The notes under the pieces are model-generated. The model was not told the origin of the DNA and made no database searches. It was given only the letters and a program-made list of their open reading frames with translations. DNA of 64,000 nt, taken from the NCBI GenBank assembly GCA_035048495.1, contig CM068552.1:28832154-28896153 (forward strand), written 5' to 3'. Every line of letters begins with the position of its first letter. Positions within the stretch are counted from its first letter, which is position 1. This DNA comes from Euptelea pleiosperma (lineage: Eukaryota > Streptophyta > Magnoliopsida > Ranunculales > Eupteleaceae). Below are positions 11,015 through 22,960 of this stretch, one piece after another. Position numbers and translations under genes: made by a program.

Positions 11015-12110
11015 TTTCACGAAATTATCAAAATATTTCGCGAAAGATTTCTATTTTCTAGGTTACCGACAGGAAAGAATACTTACGTCGAAATAATGTT
11101 AAATTTCCCGAAATATTTCCATTCATGTCGAAATATTTCGCGTGAACAATAAATTTCGATCAATTGACAGTGTAAATATGTATTATTTCAGTCGAAATGT
11201 TTCGACATGTATGGAAACATTGGAAACATTTCAATCATAGGTAGGAAACATCTCATTTGAGCTCAAAACCGCTATAAATCTCATATTTGATCCATTTAAC
11301 CCATTTCCATACATTTTGTTTATACAAAAGATCAATCCATTGTAGATTTTTTGGTTCATGAGGAAGAATCAAAAATCCCGTTAGGGAGCGTTTTCAAATT
11401 CAAAATATACATAAGGATAAAATTTCTTGCTACAAATAAATAGGTTACATGTAAATTCATTAAATTTATGAATCTATGATGCATTTACACTAGATTTGTG
11501 CACGGATTGAAGATTGTTTAGGGTAAAAATTTGGAATTTGGTGCACCTAATTGAAAATTTGGAATTTGGTGCACTTAAGTATGTAAACATCCATGACTGT
11601 GCATGAATCGATTATATGTGGCATAACTTAACCCGTTCTACAAGTTGGTTTGGTTAAAAAAAATTAACCCTAAATTTTTTTTTTCAAATAAAAAATTAAA
11701 TAAATGTTATAAGTTAATAGTAAATAAGTTTTCTAAAATTACATATAATGTTAAGAAATTAATGTAAGTGAATACGGATTTGTTAATATATTACTTTATG
11801 ACTTTTTTATAATTAGCAATTAAATAATAGTTCTATAATTAAATTAAACCTTGACTAATTAAAAATACTTGCCGTGACATATTATAGACCATTATGGTCA
11901 TTCATTTCCACACATATGGTTGTATATTATGGTTTGAAATCTTATGAGTGTGTTTTTATGCTTGTTTCATCATTTTTCAAACATTTCCACAATGTTTCCA
12001 TCATTTCTGCATTATTTCCATCATTTCCACGAAAAATATATTATTTCCACCCTGGTCAAAATATTTTCATTTTTAGACTAGTCGAAACAAACCTCGAAAT
12101 CGACATTTAT
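11015..12110. repeat. GAAATATTTC word-repeat region
   Basis: AT-rich DNA with the word GAAATATTTCG and variants (GTCGAAATATTTCG, GGAAACATTTC, ATTTCCA) scattered densely at both sides, about 11015-11245 and 11960-12110. The centre is plain AT-rich DNA. It behaves like the other word-repeat stretches but is longer, and I found no clean ends. Confidence 0.45.
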
Positions 12111-13150
12111 TTCCTTGGCAACAACCAAAAGAACCATTCATGGACATAAGCTTGATAATTAGTGCAAATATCTCCAAATAATTGTGTAACATGAACTTCA
12201 TGAGAAAGTTGCTTATTACTGGTGGCAAAAGAACCACATAGGTGAACGTAAACTTGATAACTGCTGCCATTGTGTCCAAATAATCTCACATATAGCAAGC
12301 TCAAATGTTGGGGTAGATAGTCATGTGCACCAAACAACTAATTTTCCCTTCAAATGACAATCATAGCACAGGTATGATTTTTTGCAAGAGCATGTCTCTG
12401 CTGTCTTTGTCTTCCTCCACTAAACCTAAGAAAGAGCTCTTCAGAGCTCTTTGTTCTGTAAAAGGTGAGATAGCTGGAGCAAGGTCTGTAAGAAGAAGAA
12501 AAACCTTCAAAGAGGACAGATGTTAATAGGTTGTGAACCACAAGATCGTCTCTCCATCCTAGCAATAATGGGTAAATCAAGATTTGATGCAAGGAAACAG
12601 ATTTTAAAGATAAAAAACCAGAGGGACAAACGAAGGCATGGAACAAGTTCTTTGAACATTTCCTACATGGGCCTAGTGATGAGGAATCACCAGCTTCATG
12701 ACTTTGTACTTTCTTTGTCTCATGAAAGTTTTGATGCAAAACCAAATAGAATATGATAGCTGAGATTTTTTTTTCCAATGCATATGATAGCTGAGCAAAA
12801 AACCATAGCTCAAACACATACATTTTTCCTCATTTGATCTATTGCGACTGTTTATCAATGCGAGCCTATCTATTAAAGATGGTACATCGAATTAAAAAGC
12901 TCAACTATCAAATGCATTGGAGAAAAAAAAAAAAAGGTTTGGCTTATCTTCTTCTTAAAGTGAGATCATCATGAGCGATCAAACCCATTTGTCAGTGATT
13001 GCTTCAAGAGATATAAAATCATGGCTAGGAGTTCTTAGGTCACAATAGAATTGGTGAATCATTGCTTTGGAAGGTAGAGAAGGTGACTAATCCCAAATAT
13101 TATTTCACCAATGGAATGGTAGTCCAATCTCTAGCCAGTGTCTTTAAAAT
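12111..13150. other. intergenic DNA, nothing recognised
   Basis: Open frames exist on both strands (for example 12520-12756 plus and 12823-12350 minus), but none shows a domain, splice structure or codon pattern I can support. Confidence 0.45.
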
Positions 13151-13403
13151 TGTTAGTTAATTAAGTTTTAAGGAGAATGAGAGAGAAGAATTGGGGAGAA
13201 AGAGAGAATCGTACAGAGCAACTTATCATACTCTCCATACGTCCCCTAATATATAACATAAAACAATAAGAAAAATTACAGATATACCCCTAAGAAACAT
13301 ACAGACGTTGGCCCTAGCTCCCAAATCCCCGGTGGCCTTCGGCCTGCGAACCCCCAGTGGCCTTAGGCCCATTCATTTATTACATTAATAATAATAACTA
13401 ACA
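13151..13403 (-). repeat. 3' LTR of the copia element
   Basis: This 253-bp sequence starts TGTTAGTTAA and ends TAACTAACA, so the ends are inverted repeats with the usual TG...CA. Directly to its right lies ACTCCCCCTCAAGCTG, the complement of a polypurine tract, as expected for a minus-strand element. It contains short GGCCTTCGGCC and GGCCTTAGGCC palindromes. Confidence 0.8.
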
Positions 13404-13410
13404 CTCCCCC

Positions 13411-13986
13411 TCAAGCTGTAAAGTAAACATCATGCATCTCCAGCTTAGAACAAATCAGATCCAGACGAGCTTTGAACAAAGCTTTTGTGAACATATTTAC
13501 TAACTGGTGTTCTGTCTTCATACATGGAGTAGAGATGTCACCACAAATCACTTTGTCTCGAACAAAGTGACAATCTATCTCAATGTGCTTCGTCCTTTCA
13601 TGAAACACTAGATTCGAGGCTATATGATTAGCCGCTTGATTATCATAATACAACTTCATAGGAATTTTCACTCCAACACCCATTTCTTGAAGAAGATGCT
13701 TCAACCAAATCAACTCACAACTCCTATGAGGCATTGTTCTATACTTGGCTTCCGCACTAGGTCTAGCAACCACAAATCGTTTCTTACTCCTCCAAGATAT
13801 TAGATTTCCACCAAGAAATGTGCAGTAACCCATGGTTGACCCTCTGTCAGAAGGTGAACCAGCCCAATCAGCACCCATATAACCAACCACTCTGAGATGA
13901 CTACGAGATCTATATAACAAACTACGACCAGGAGCATCTTTCAAGTATCTAACTACAGGGATAACTACATCCCAATGCAAGAACAT
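13411..13986 (-). pseudogene. copia RNase H domain
   Basis: A 191-residue open stretch with the copia RNase H signature: GADWAGSPSDRGSTMGYC, then SAEAKYRTM, then a YYDNQAA segment and an ERTKHIEIDCHFVRDK end. It degrades RNA in the RNA:DNA hybrid during retrotransposition. It is the best preserved part of the element, but it is cut off from the rest of pol. Confidence 0.85.
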
Positions 13987-14190
13987 GAAGTCATTGCATA
14001 AACTAACTAATCACACTAACCGCAAAAAGGAGATGTCACATCTAGTAATAGTCAAATAGTTCAACTTGCCAACCAGCTTTCAATATCGATGCAAATCATC
14101 GAACAAATCATCATGATCGCATACAAGCTTCGTATTAGAGTCCATCAAAGTTTCAACTGGTTTTGACCCCAATAAACCTGTCTCCGCGAA

Positions 14191-14414
14191 AATATCAAGA
14201 ACATATTTCCGTTGAGACAAACTGATCTCGTAGGTCATCTCGACCTCATTTAGTCTCGGTGTTTGTATGGTTTTTCTATTCAAACATATTTAGTCTCGGT
14301 GTTTGTATGGCTTTTCTATTAAAAAATATCAAGAACATATTTCCGTTGAGACAAACTGATCTCGTAGGTCATCTCGACCTCATTTAGTCTCGGTGTTTGT
14401 ATGGCTTTTCTATT
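14191..14414 (-). repeat. 90-bp tandem duplication in the copia RT region
   Basis: A 90-bp block occurs twice (14191-14280 and 14325-14414), differing at about one position. Between the copies (14289-14320) is a third partial copy of its last 32 bp, ending CTTTTCTATT. Copies start AATATCAAGAACATATTTCC. This breaks the reverse-transcriptase frame and postdates insertion. Confidence 0.85.
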
Positions 14415-15661
14415 CAATAAAGTTTACACTTATCAAAAAAATGAAAATACTGAAGCTTTCCTAGGTATTTACATTAACCTGTCTTTGTAGAAACTTCGTT
14501 AAGCACTGAATACCTTTAGTGTCATCTGATGTAACCACTATGTCATCAACGTACACAACCAACACAATGGTTCAATCACATGTTTTCTTCAAAAAGAATG
14601 ATTGGATTAGCATTGTGTCAACCCAAACTGAACTACAACCTCACTGAATCTGCCAAACCATGCACGTGGTGACTGCTTCAACCCATAAATAGCCTTTTTA
14701 TAGGCGGCACACACTCCCAGACTCCCCCTAAACAACAAACCCAGGTGGTTGCTCCATATAGACCTCATGTAGATTGCCATGCAAGAAAGCAGGTTTTACA
14801 TCAAGCTGATACAACGGCCAAAGAAGCTGCTAAGGAAATAATCACACGAATAGAGGCAATCTTGACAATCGGTGAAAATGTCTCACTATAATCAACACCA
14901 TAAGACTAATACCCTTTAGCAACAAGATGGCCTTCAATCTCTCGACAAACACATCCTGAAGAAACTTCACTGTGTACAACCAACAACATGCTTCCCCGAA
15001 GATAAAGTGACAAGAATACCATGTACCATTGGAATGTAATGCATCCAATTCAGTAACCAAGCTTCACGCCACCTTAAGAAAGGAAAGAGCTTCCTGGAGA
15101 TTGTTAGGAACAAAAAAGAAAGACACAAGCAGCAAAAGAACAATAGGCGGGAGACAAAGAATCAAACGACACCAATTGAGATATAGGACGTTCAGTGCAA
15201 GAACGTGTACCTTTCCCTAATGTAGTGGGAAGGTCGGAAGTAGACGCAGGCAAGACAGGATCCGTCGAAGAAGAACCAGATGGTGGAAGACATGAGTCCG
15301 AAATAGGCACGGGAAGGTGGCAACAATGTACATAGGTGCATAGTGGCAGTGCTATCAAAGCTGGCACATCAAAATCCTGCAAACCAGATGAAGGACTAAT
15401 CTCAATAGGAAGAGGAAGAGGAAGAGGGTGAGATTCAAAGTCAATAAAAGAACACTCATCAGAAAAGAACAGTACATGCCCAAAGAAAGTGACATCGGGA
15501 CAGTTCCAACGAGAGGGTCAAAACAATGATAACCCTTCTGAACGAGTATGTACAAGAAAAACACAATTAAGATCACGTGAATCTACTTTATCACCTCCAA
15601 AACCAAGACGTTGAACAAACAGACACCCCCAAAGACACGTGGAGGAAAAGGAAACAGAAGA

Positions 15662-16021
15662 CTACCTGGAAAAGGGGCAGAAAATGGAGATTGACCATTG
15701 AGAAAAAATGGGCATGCGGATGATGAGATAGCACGCTATAAGAATTGCATCACTCCAAAAAGATTTAAAAACATTCATTTCAAACAACAAAACAAGAACA
15801 ACCACAAGTAAATGACGGTTCTTCCATTCAACCACCCCATTTTGTTGAGGTGTATGTGAACAGGAAGTCTGATGTATAATACCATTAGATGCTAAATATG
15901 AACGAAATGATAAGGAGTAAGGAGTCGTGTTCTTTAGCATAATCAGAATGAAAAATTTGAACTTGCACACCAAATTGAGTCTGAATTTCTGCATGAAACA
16001 ATTTGAAAATAGAAAACTCAT
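15662..16021 (-). pseudogene. copia integrase fragment
   Basis: A minus-strand stretch containing SNGIIHQTSCSHTPQQNGVV, the end of the copia integrase core including the conserved glutamate region (here substituted near VVEWKNR), and FWSDAILIACYLI. Frameshifts lie on both sides. Not functional. Confidence 0.75.
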
Positions 16022-17170
16022 ATCGATCTTTCATTAAATATAATCATATCCTTTTTGAAAAATCATCCGCAAAAGTAACAAAATATTTACTCATTACGAT
16101 ATGGAACTCAAATGGGTCCCTACACATCTGAATGAACTAACGCAAATGGTTTAACAACTCGAGGAACAACTCTAGAAGGAAAAGAAACTCTATGATGTTT
16201 TCCTAACTGTCGAGACTCACACTCTAAACTAGACACATCAATTAATGATGGAACCATGATCTTCAAGGAATGCAACGGAAGATGACTAAGCTGTCAATGC
16301 CACTGATGCGGTGTAAGAAAAGACGTTTGAAACGCAGTAGTCTCCCCCTCACCATCAAAATAGAAGAGGCCACACTTATGAAAAAAAAATAGTAGAGGCC
16401 ACGAAACTCACACCCTCCACAAATCTTCCTCTTCATTTTTCAAATCTTGAAAAACACAATAAGGATAAAAGGTCACCGAACAATCCAATAATCTGGTAAG
16501 CTTACTAACAGACATGAGACTGAATGGAAATTTCAGAACATACAAGACAAAAGATAAAGGTGAAGCTTGACCTTTATCGGACACCTATATCCTGGTCATA
16601 TGATCTGTGGCTCTAGAATCAATGACCCAAGGAAATTACGACCCAGAAACTTCGGAAGCAAGACATAGAGTACCTGAGTGGGCAAGAGTAGTGGTATTGG
16701 AGGATAAAGCATCAAACTGTTGTTGAGTGAGCTTGGCATATTCGTCACGAGAACTAGTCACAACCTCTAAATTAGCCGCTGAAGACTAAACAGGTGCAGC
16801 AAAAGTAGAACCAGGAGTAGTGCTCCCACTGTCATTATCCAATGCATGATTGATCCAGTTGGCTAGTTTACCGTGTAAATCCCAACAATAATCCATTGTT
16901 CAAAAACATCGGATCAATACTAATCTTAGGATCCATACTATTCCACAGCTAGGTCATAATTTGGACATTCTCCTGCACACTCCGAATAATTACTGGCTTC
17001 AGATCCGGGCTGATTTTCACACAAGTATCTCAACTTTCCTTTGGCTGTTAGAAACACTTCAACAGACTTGGTCTAAGGAACATAATTACGTTCATTGGGC
17101 TTGATGAAAGTCGTCTGAACACTAAAAACATCACCGGGCAACATGATATTGTATTTGTTCTCTATTATTA

Positions 17171-19420
17171 CCCACAAAAATACCAAAGAACCTACATAAA
17201 CTCACAATACCCACAAAAGTCACCAACGGGGACCTGCAAAATACCTAGGAGGGGTTTTCGATAGCTACGGTTTTGCCCATAAAGGAGTTCTCTCGCTCTC
17301 TGAGACCTACGGCTCCCTCAAGAGAGGTCTTGGGAGGGTGCAGTTTGCCCAGAAGGTGTCCTGGGTGTGGGTACCATTTTCACACAAATCCCGACGACCG
17401 ATGGGCACATATCTCAAGGTGTGCATCCCTCGAGGAAATTCCTTAGGGCGCATCATTCCTAGCATGCACCCAAGTTATACCAAATTATTTCTCATTTTAC
17501 AATGTTTATGCCCTATTGTTTTTAATTTATAGGGCTCTCCACCAATGAATAAATAAGATATTCTTATGGGCTTATGGGCTGATGGACCAATTAATAGGCC
17601 CAAAGTGGGATAGGCCATTAAAGAGGCTTTATATGTGGGATGGACTTGTGGGCCAAAACCCAAAGCCTACAAACAAAAAAAGGGTGGCCCAACATATATT
17701 GGAGCTCGTCTCCTTCGTTGAGAGAGAAAGGATTTTGGGTTGAAACCCTAACCCCTCTTGGGTTGGTGCAACGCTGGAGGCAGCCAACAATGACGGCGGC
17801 GGCAGCAAGCTCCGGCGATGGCGTGACACAAATACGAGACGATGACAATGTCCTCTTCCTCTACGTCGCCATCCTCTTCTTCCTTTTCTTCTTCTTTTTC
17901 TTTTTCTTCAACGGTGGCGTTTTCTTCTTCTTTTCATCTATAAGTGCAACGCCCCAACAAATTGCCCCTACATTGGCATCCAGGGTACAAGTTCTTGCTC
18001 AGTTTTCAGGGGTACCTCTGTGATCAATGCAAGCAAGATCAAAGACGCGCTTGTAATCCTTGATGAAACATATAGAGCAACCACCCTATAAGGGTTTAAG
18101 TAGGAGATTGACAAGAGGGTAATGCAACAAGTTCGACAAGGGTGGGTCGATCCTCCTCTTTTGGTCGACAGCAAAAGTGATCCGGTGGATCCCAGGGAGG
18201 ATGGAGTCGTTTGTTACCTCCAACGGTGATATCATGGTCGTGGTGCAAACCCCATGATTTTGTAGATACTCCAAGTGATAATAGGGGTTGGAGTTGAGAA
18301 GGGGGAAGATCTAGTGCTGTTTCGATTGCTTCAGGAGCACTTGACGGCATGGATGGTACAAGCCCTTGGATAGTTTGGGGCAGAGGTGCTGACTTATGTG
18401 ACGGCAATAATGTCCAGGAGATCTCGTCGAAGGGCTTGGTGCTAGGCCATGCTTGGTTGGGGACTAGGGCAGAGGTGGAGGAGGTAAGGACCACCCGCCT
18501 CACCTGGAAATTCCTAGAAACCTCAAGGATGCTAAGGGTGCCATGTACGGCTGGGAGAACAAGTTCTAGTTGCGGGTTCTTGGGATCCTCCAGATCAACG
18601 AGACTTTTGACCTCCAAGGATTCAAAAGAAGGCAAATTATCCTCATGAGCCTTTTCTTCCTCTGTAGTTTCTACCTCTTTCAGTCCCTCTTTTTCCTCAG
18701 AAACCTCTTTCTCCGTCATATCTGAAGCTTCAATCGAGGCTAGGGTTTCAAGAGGCTTTTCTTGATTTGAGACCTCTTTAAGAGGTGTTTTCGCTGTGAA
18801 ACTTTCTCATAGCTCGCCGAAAAGAGGTGAAAAAGTCAACGGGTGTTGCGGCGACGATCCGAGACGACGGCAGCAACGGATTGGAACTCCAGCAAAGATC
18901 CTCGCCTCCAGTTTGCTCTCAATACGATTTATCTGGTCGTTATTGGCATCCTATTGGCTCTCCAAACGAGTTATCACATCGTTTAGTTTAGCTAACGCAG
19001 TTGCCAACGATCGCTAACCAATCAGAGAAATATTTCAGGAATTTTGAACTTGCTCTGGTACCAAATTTGACGCAGGACGAGAGAACCGCCCTACGATTTG
19101 AGAAAGGACCTTCGGCTACACACCGAATTAGCTTGGCTTCGCACCAAGATAGAGTGATTTCGCAACACGAGAGAGTTCCTAAAAGAAATCAATATGAAAA
19201 TTCATTAATTAAGTCATCCTTCAATCAAAGCTAACAACCCTATTTATAGAACCATCTAACCTGACTTTCCTAATTCAAATCAAACTTAAAATAAGAAATT
19301 CCTAATACACGTCAACTACTGCAATCGATAATAAAATCCTAATTGGAAACAAAAACCTAACTTTAGTTGAAAAATCCTAATTAAACTAAAAAATAAATAA
19401 AGCAAATCTTCTTGGGGTTC
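17171..19420 (-). mobile_element. LTR-retrotransposon relic (LARD-like) with primer-binding site
   Basis: On the minus strand TGGTACCAGAGC (19063-19052) resembles the initiator-Met primer-binding site TGGTATCAGAGC. To its right, AT-rich DNA from 19068 to about 19400 would be the 5' LTR. To its left runs a leader and a gag-like charged region (coiled-coil text such as RLESQ...RIESKLEARI, then Glu/Lys-rich sequence). No pol domain and no second LTR were found. CTT-rich sequence at 17868-17945 and a purine/pyrimidine-rich leader occupy the left part. Its limits are uncertain. Confidence 0.5.
18096..18719 (-). pseudogene. reductase-like (CCR/DFR family) fragment in a gag-like frame
   Basis: A 207-residue open frame. 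It starts with Glu/Lys-rich text, then continues LVLPAVHGTLSILE and VRRVVLTSSTSALVPNQAWP followed by DEISW. This matches the plant cinnamoyl-CoA/dihydroflavonol-type short-chain reductase block (GTLNVL..., KRVVxTSSxSAVxxNPxWP, DExxW). That block lies about 90-160 residues into the enzymes. The NADP-binding N-terminus and the catalytic YxxxK are absent. Sequence after it is Pro/Ser-rich and unrelated. I infer capture of a gene fragment by an LTR element. A chance resemblance is possible but unlikely over about 45 residues. Confidence 0.55.
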
Positions 19421-19426
19421 ACATGC

Positions 19427-19978
19427 TTAATCGGGCACAGATTCGGTGTAACACAGACCATTATAGCCGAATGCTCTTGCATCAACCTCCCACCGGAACA
19501 CAAAATCTTCAAAAAACAACCCCCTACATTCTGTATTTGCCTTGGACCAAAGGTACATCAGCCCCTTAATATTGAGAATAATGCCGCCCAAGTATGTCTG
19601 TTTGTCTTCAAAAAGCCTCTTATTTCTCACCTTCCAAAGTCCCCAAATAATCGCCAGAGGAACCATCCTCCAAAGGATATTGCCTCTGGATGAAAACACC
19701 CGGGTCTTACAACCCAAAAAGAGAATTATAAGAGTAACTGGCATCACCCAACGCATTCGAAACTCCAAAAGAAACAAAGACCAGACCTCCCTAGCAACCT
19801 CACAATGAAGGAGAATGTGATCTAATGATTCTCCACACTGTTTAAACATCGAACAGTAGTCCACCATAAAGAAACCTCTAGAGATCAAGTGATTCACCGT
19901 AAGGATCTTGTCTAAGGAAGCCTCCCAAGCAAAGAAAGCCACCATTGTAGGGATTTTGGATCTCCAAATTTGAGCCAT
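19427..19978 (-). pseudogene. LINE zf-RVT C-terminal domain
   Basis: A 183-residue open stretch starting IWRSKIPTMVAFFAWEASLD, then CSMFKQCGESLDHILLHC (Cys-x6-Cys...His...Cys) and WRMVPLAIIWGLWKVRNKR. This is the standard zinc-binding reverse-transcriptase tail of plant L1-type LINEs. The longest intact piece of the element. Confidence 0.85.
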
Positions 19979-20869
19979 CGGAAAGGAGGACCCGTCAATA
20001 ATCTGTAATGCCTCATAGAAGGATCGGATTGAGAATGTTCATTGGAGAGAAGCCTAGATAGAGGTTCGATCTCCTAGTCATTAAGGTTTCTTCTAAAGCC
20101 CAAATTCCACCCCTCATCCTCCCCTTCCTCCAGAGTACAATCCTAAATATAGACCAATTTTTCCGCTAAGACATGGAATATAACTCCGGAAAGTCCGCCT
20201 GGAAGGAAATATTGCCACACCAGATGTCCTCCCAAAATCTGATTCTGCTCCCAGACCCGACCTCAAACCGAATTCCTCTAAGAAAGTCTTCTGAGACCTT
20301 TAAAATACCTCTTCAAACACTACAATTGTACGGACTTCTGATCACTTGGCTTTCCCAACCAAGGAAAGATTCCCCATATTTGCCCGCAATTATCTCTCTC
20401 CAAGAACTAGATAACTCTTCCCCGAACCTCCATAACAATTTACCCAGCAAAGCATGGTTCATAACTTTAAGATGTTTGATACCCAATCCTCCTTTGTCAT
20501 GGCCTTGCACACTCTATTCCACTCTACCAAGTGGATCTTGTGTTTATCTGTACTTCCACTCCATAAAAGCTCTCTCATGAGTTTTTCTAAGATGTGCACC
20601 ACACTCTTCGGGTTGGAACAGAGACATAATAAATAGGTAAGCTGGCTAGGGCGCTATTAATCAACAAAAACCTTGCCGCTTTTGACAAATACCCAGTCTT
20701 CCAAGAAGCAAGCCTCTACCCAAAGCATTCAACCATAGGATCTCATAAGGACTTGGATCTGTACGCAGCTCCAAGAGGGAGGCCCAAATAGGTAGTTGGG
20801 AGACAATCAATGCCGCAGTTCAGGGTGCTTGTCAGCATTCATGCATTCAACCAGAGTTCTGACAGCGTT

Positions 20870-21075
20870 ACCCCTAAGGTAAAATTTATAGCCTCAACTA
20901 CTTCTATACTTATTTAAGTTATTTTTTCACATGGTAAGTTGTTTCTGATTTTTGTATAATAAAATATATTTTTTCAAATTTTTTAAGCTTTATTTTTGAA
21001 ATGAGGCTTGCGCCTCACCTTCTTGAGGCCGACCGCCTCAGTTCCCAAACTAGCCTTTTTAAACCTTGCTCTTCA
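20870..21075. repeat. GCCTC/GAGGC word-repeat insertion in the LINE
   Basis: AT-rich DNA whose right part reiterates GAGGCTTGCGCCTCACC, TTGAGGC and CCGCCTCAG, ending TTTTTAAACCTTG. The end agrees with the CAAGGTTTTAAA terminus of the other word-repeat elements. The left terminus (CTAAGGTAAAATTT?) is doubtful and I see no target-site duplication. Confidence 0.45.
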
Positions 21076-22960
21076 CCATATCTAAAAGCTCTCAACAAAC
21101 AAAGCTAGAGTTGAAGGTGAAAACCGATTTGCCCTTGATCGACCCTCACCAGACTCATCATCTACAACTACCTCTGAAAATTAGGCCAAAGATGCCTGCA
21201 ACCTAAGCCCAATAGAAGAGGAGCCAATGCCAAAAGTAGATTCCGGAGTGTGATGTTCTCTGATAACAAAGTGAGGGCCAAGGACTTTTAGACACGGTCT
21301 AGAGATAGGAGAATTAAAATGAGAAATGTTATCAAGTAATACGCCCTTACCTTTATCCACAAAGTTGACGCCTCCTTCAAAAAGGAACACCCAAACATAG
21401 GATACGTGCCACCACCAGGTTGTAGACCCAATGAGGGCAAGGGACAACACTCTTTAGACTGCTCCAACCCATGTGAATCTACATGTTCAACCTCGACACA
21501 AGGATAACTTCCTCCAGCCAATCTACAGCTTGGATCCGAAAACCAAATTTGTAGGATCGATGGTGAAGATGTGTGTTACGCCATCTATTTAACATGGACC
21601 ACAAGTAGCCAACCCAAAAAACCTTCCCTACCTGTGCTATTCACCTTAATTTGAAAGATACCAGACGCCACGCTCTCTGAGTATACTCCCTAGCTGCCAC
21701 CCTCCAAAGCAGCCTCCACACGAGGCCTAGCCCGATGATTGACGCTCCGAACCCCTTCATCTCCCTTATTCATCCCTTGAAAACTCAGCTTCAGCATGGG
21801 ACATCGACCCCCTTGAAAAAGGTTAGCTACTCTACTTTTTGTGACCATATCCTTATAACACTTGCAAATTGGAGCCACGTTGGCATTTTGAGCCACATCA
21901 TACATACCCCACCTCAGATTGGGTTCTTCCTCCCTTCTATGGTCTCCTATCAAAGAAACTACGCCACCATTTGTAATAACCAGCTCAAACAGAGGATGAT
22001 TAGATGAAGCCTCTAACTCTAACCCCCCTTGCACCAACGAAGGAGTTGCAAGCACCATAAAAACATCGTCCCAATCCTCCAACTCAACAACCTCCAGAAG
22101 AACAGTGAAGATATACCCCTTATCTACAATGGATATAACTTTGGGAATAGATAGAGCTCCCCCCTTCACTCATATTTTCACCACCTTTAAATCGGAGATC
22201 TCTAAGAAAGATTTAGCAGTTTCCAACTAACCTCCAACTAGATTGCCAATCGCTTCAAATATATTAGGTGACCATAAATGGAAAGGAAGGCCTCTGCGCT
22301 CACCCAAAATGGACCATGAAAACTACTCGCAGGAATGATAGTCACCTTAGGGTGCCACCAGACAAAAGTCACCCGAGAATCACCTATTAACAAAGAACCC
22401 AAATCATAGAGAAAACCCAGAACCTCAATATTATTTGCAAACCACACCCCCTTCCTACTCCTAAAAGGTATAAGGTTGACAGTTGATGGTGAATAGGTGA
22501 TCCCAAATATAACAATAGCACTATCATTCTAGGGCAAATTAACCCCCAAGGCCTCACACAACATAGCAAGACTCCAGCAATCAAAAGTGCCCAAATATAA
22601 GTTTCAATCCTTGTAGAACCATCTACACTTTCCAACTCCCCCATAACATTACACATAGTCTGAGCAACAAAGGAAATGGGAGTCCTAGGAACCACCATCT
22701 CCACTCTCCGATGCTTAGCATCCACCTGAACCAAACGGCTCTAGAAACTGCACCCGCAAGCTCCAACCCCAGCCATCTCGACCAGCGAGAGAAAATAAAA
22801 TCTTGTTACTCCCTTTCGGTGTAAACTCTATCAATCTGACAAAGCTCCTGCTAATATTCACTTTTTCTTCAACTTCCGTCCTCCTTGTAAGAGAACTTCT
22901 TTTATGAGTCTGTAAGAGAGATCTTAAGCCATAAAAGTTTGCCAATGTTATCACTGATGC

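Larger units (their letters stand above)
13151..17170 (-). mobile_element. decayed Ty1/copia retrotransposon
   Basis: Read on the minus strand, the copia order is kept: gag-like text near 17100-16700, integrase around 16020-15660, reverse transcriptase about 15060-14080, and RNase H 13986-13411, then a purine tract (CTTGAGGGGGAG) and the 3' LTR. The reverse-transcriptase active site YVDD is readable at 14553-14542. Many stops and frameshifts break every domain except RNase H. No 5' LTR or primer-binding site was found at the right side, so the element is truncated near 17170. Confidence 0.85.
19427..22960 (-). mobile_element. internally deleted plant LINE
   Basis: Minus strand. The 5' half (22960-21180) carries ORF1-type sequence: an N-terminal region, a DUF4283-like part (FHGPFWVSAE and text around 22300-22190), then a long acidic/hydrophobic tail. 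The 3' half (20640-19427) carries the end of ORF2: the late reverse-transcriptase region (GHDKGGLGIKHLKVMNHALL) and a zf-RVT domain with Cys/His and tryptophans. The endonuclease and the catalytic reverse-transcriptase core are missing. At the junction sits the GCCTC word repeat at 20870-21075. Many stops; inactive. Confidence 0.75.

Noticed and set aside
12350..12823. 157-residue minus-strand open frame
   Set aside because: No recognisable motif, no paired exons, overlaps plus-strand open frames of equal quality.
17640..18023. Plus-strand open frame with a run of Phe
   Set aside because: The Phe run is a CTT microsatellite; no splice or domain evidence.
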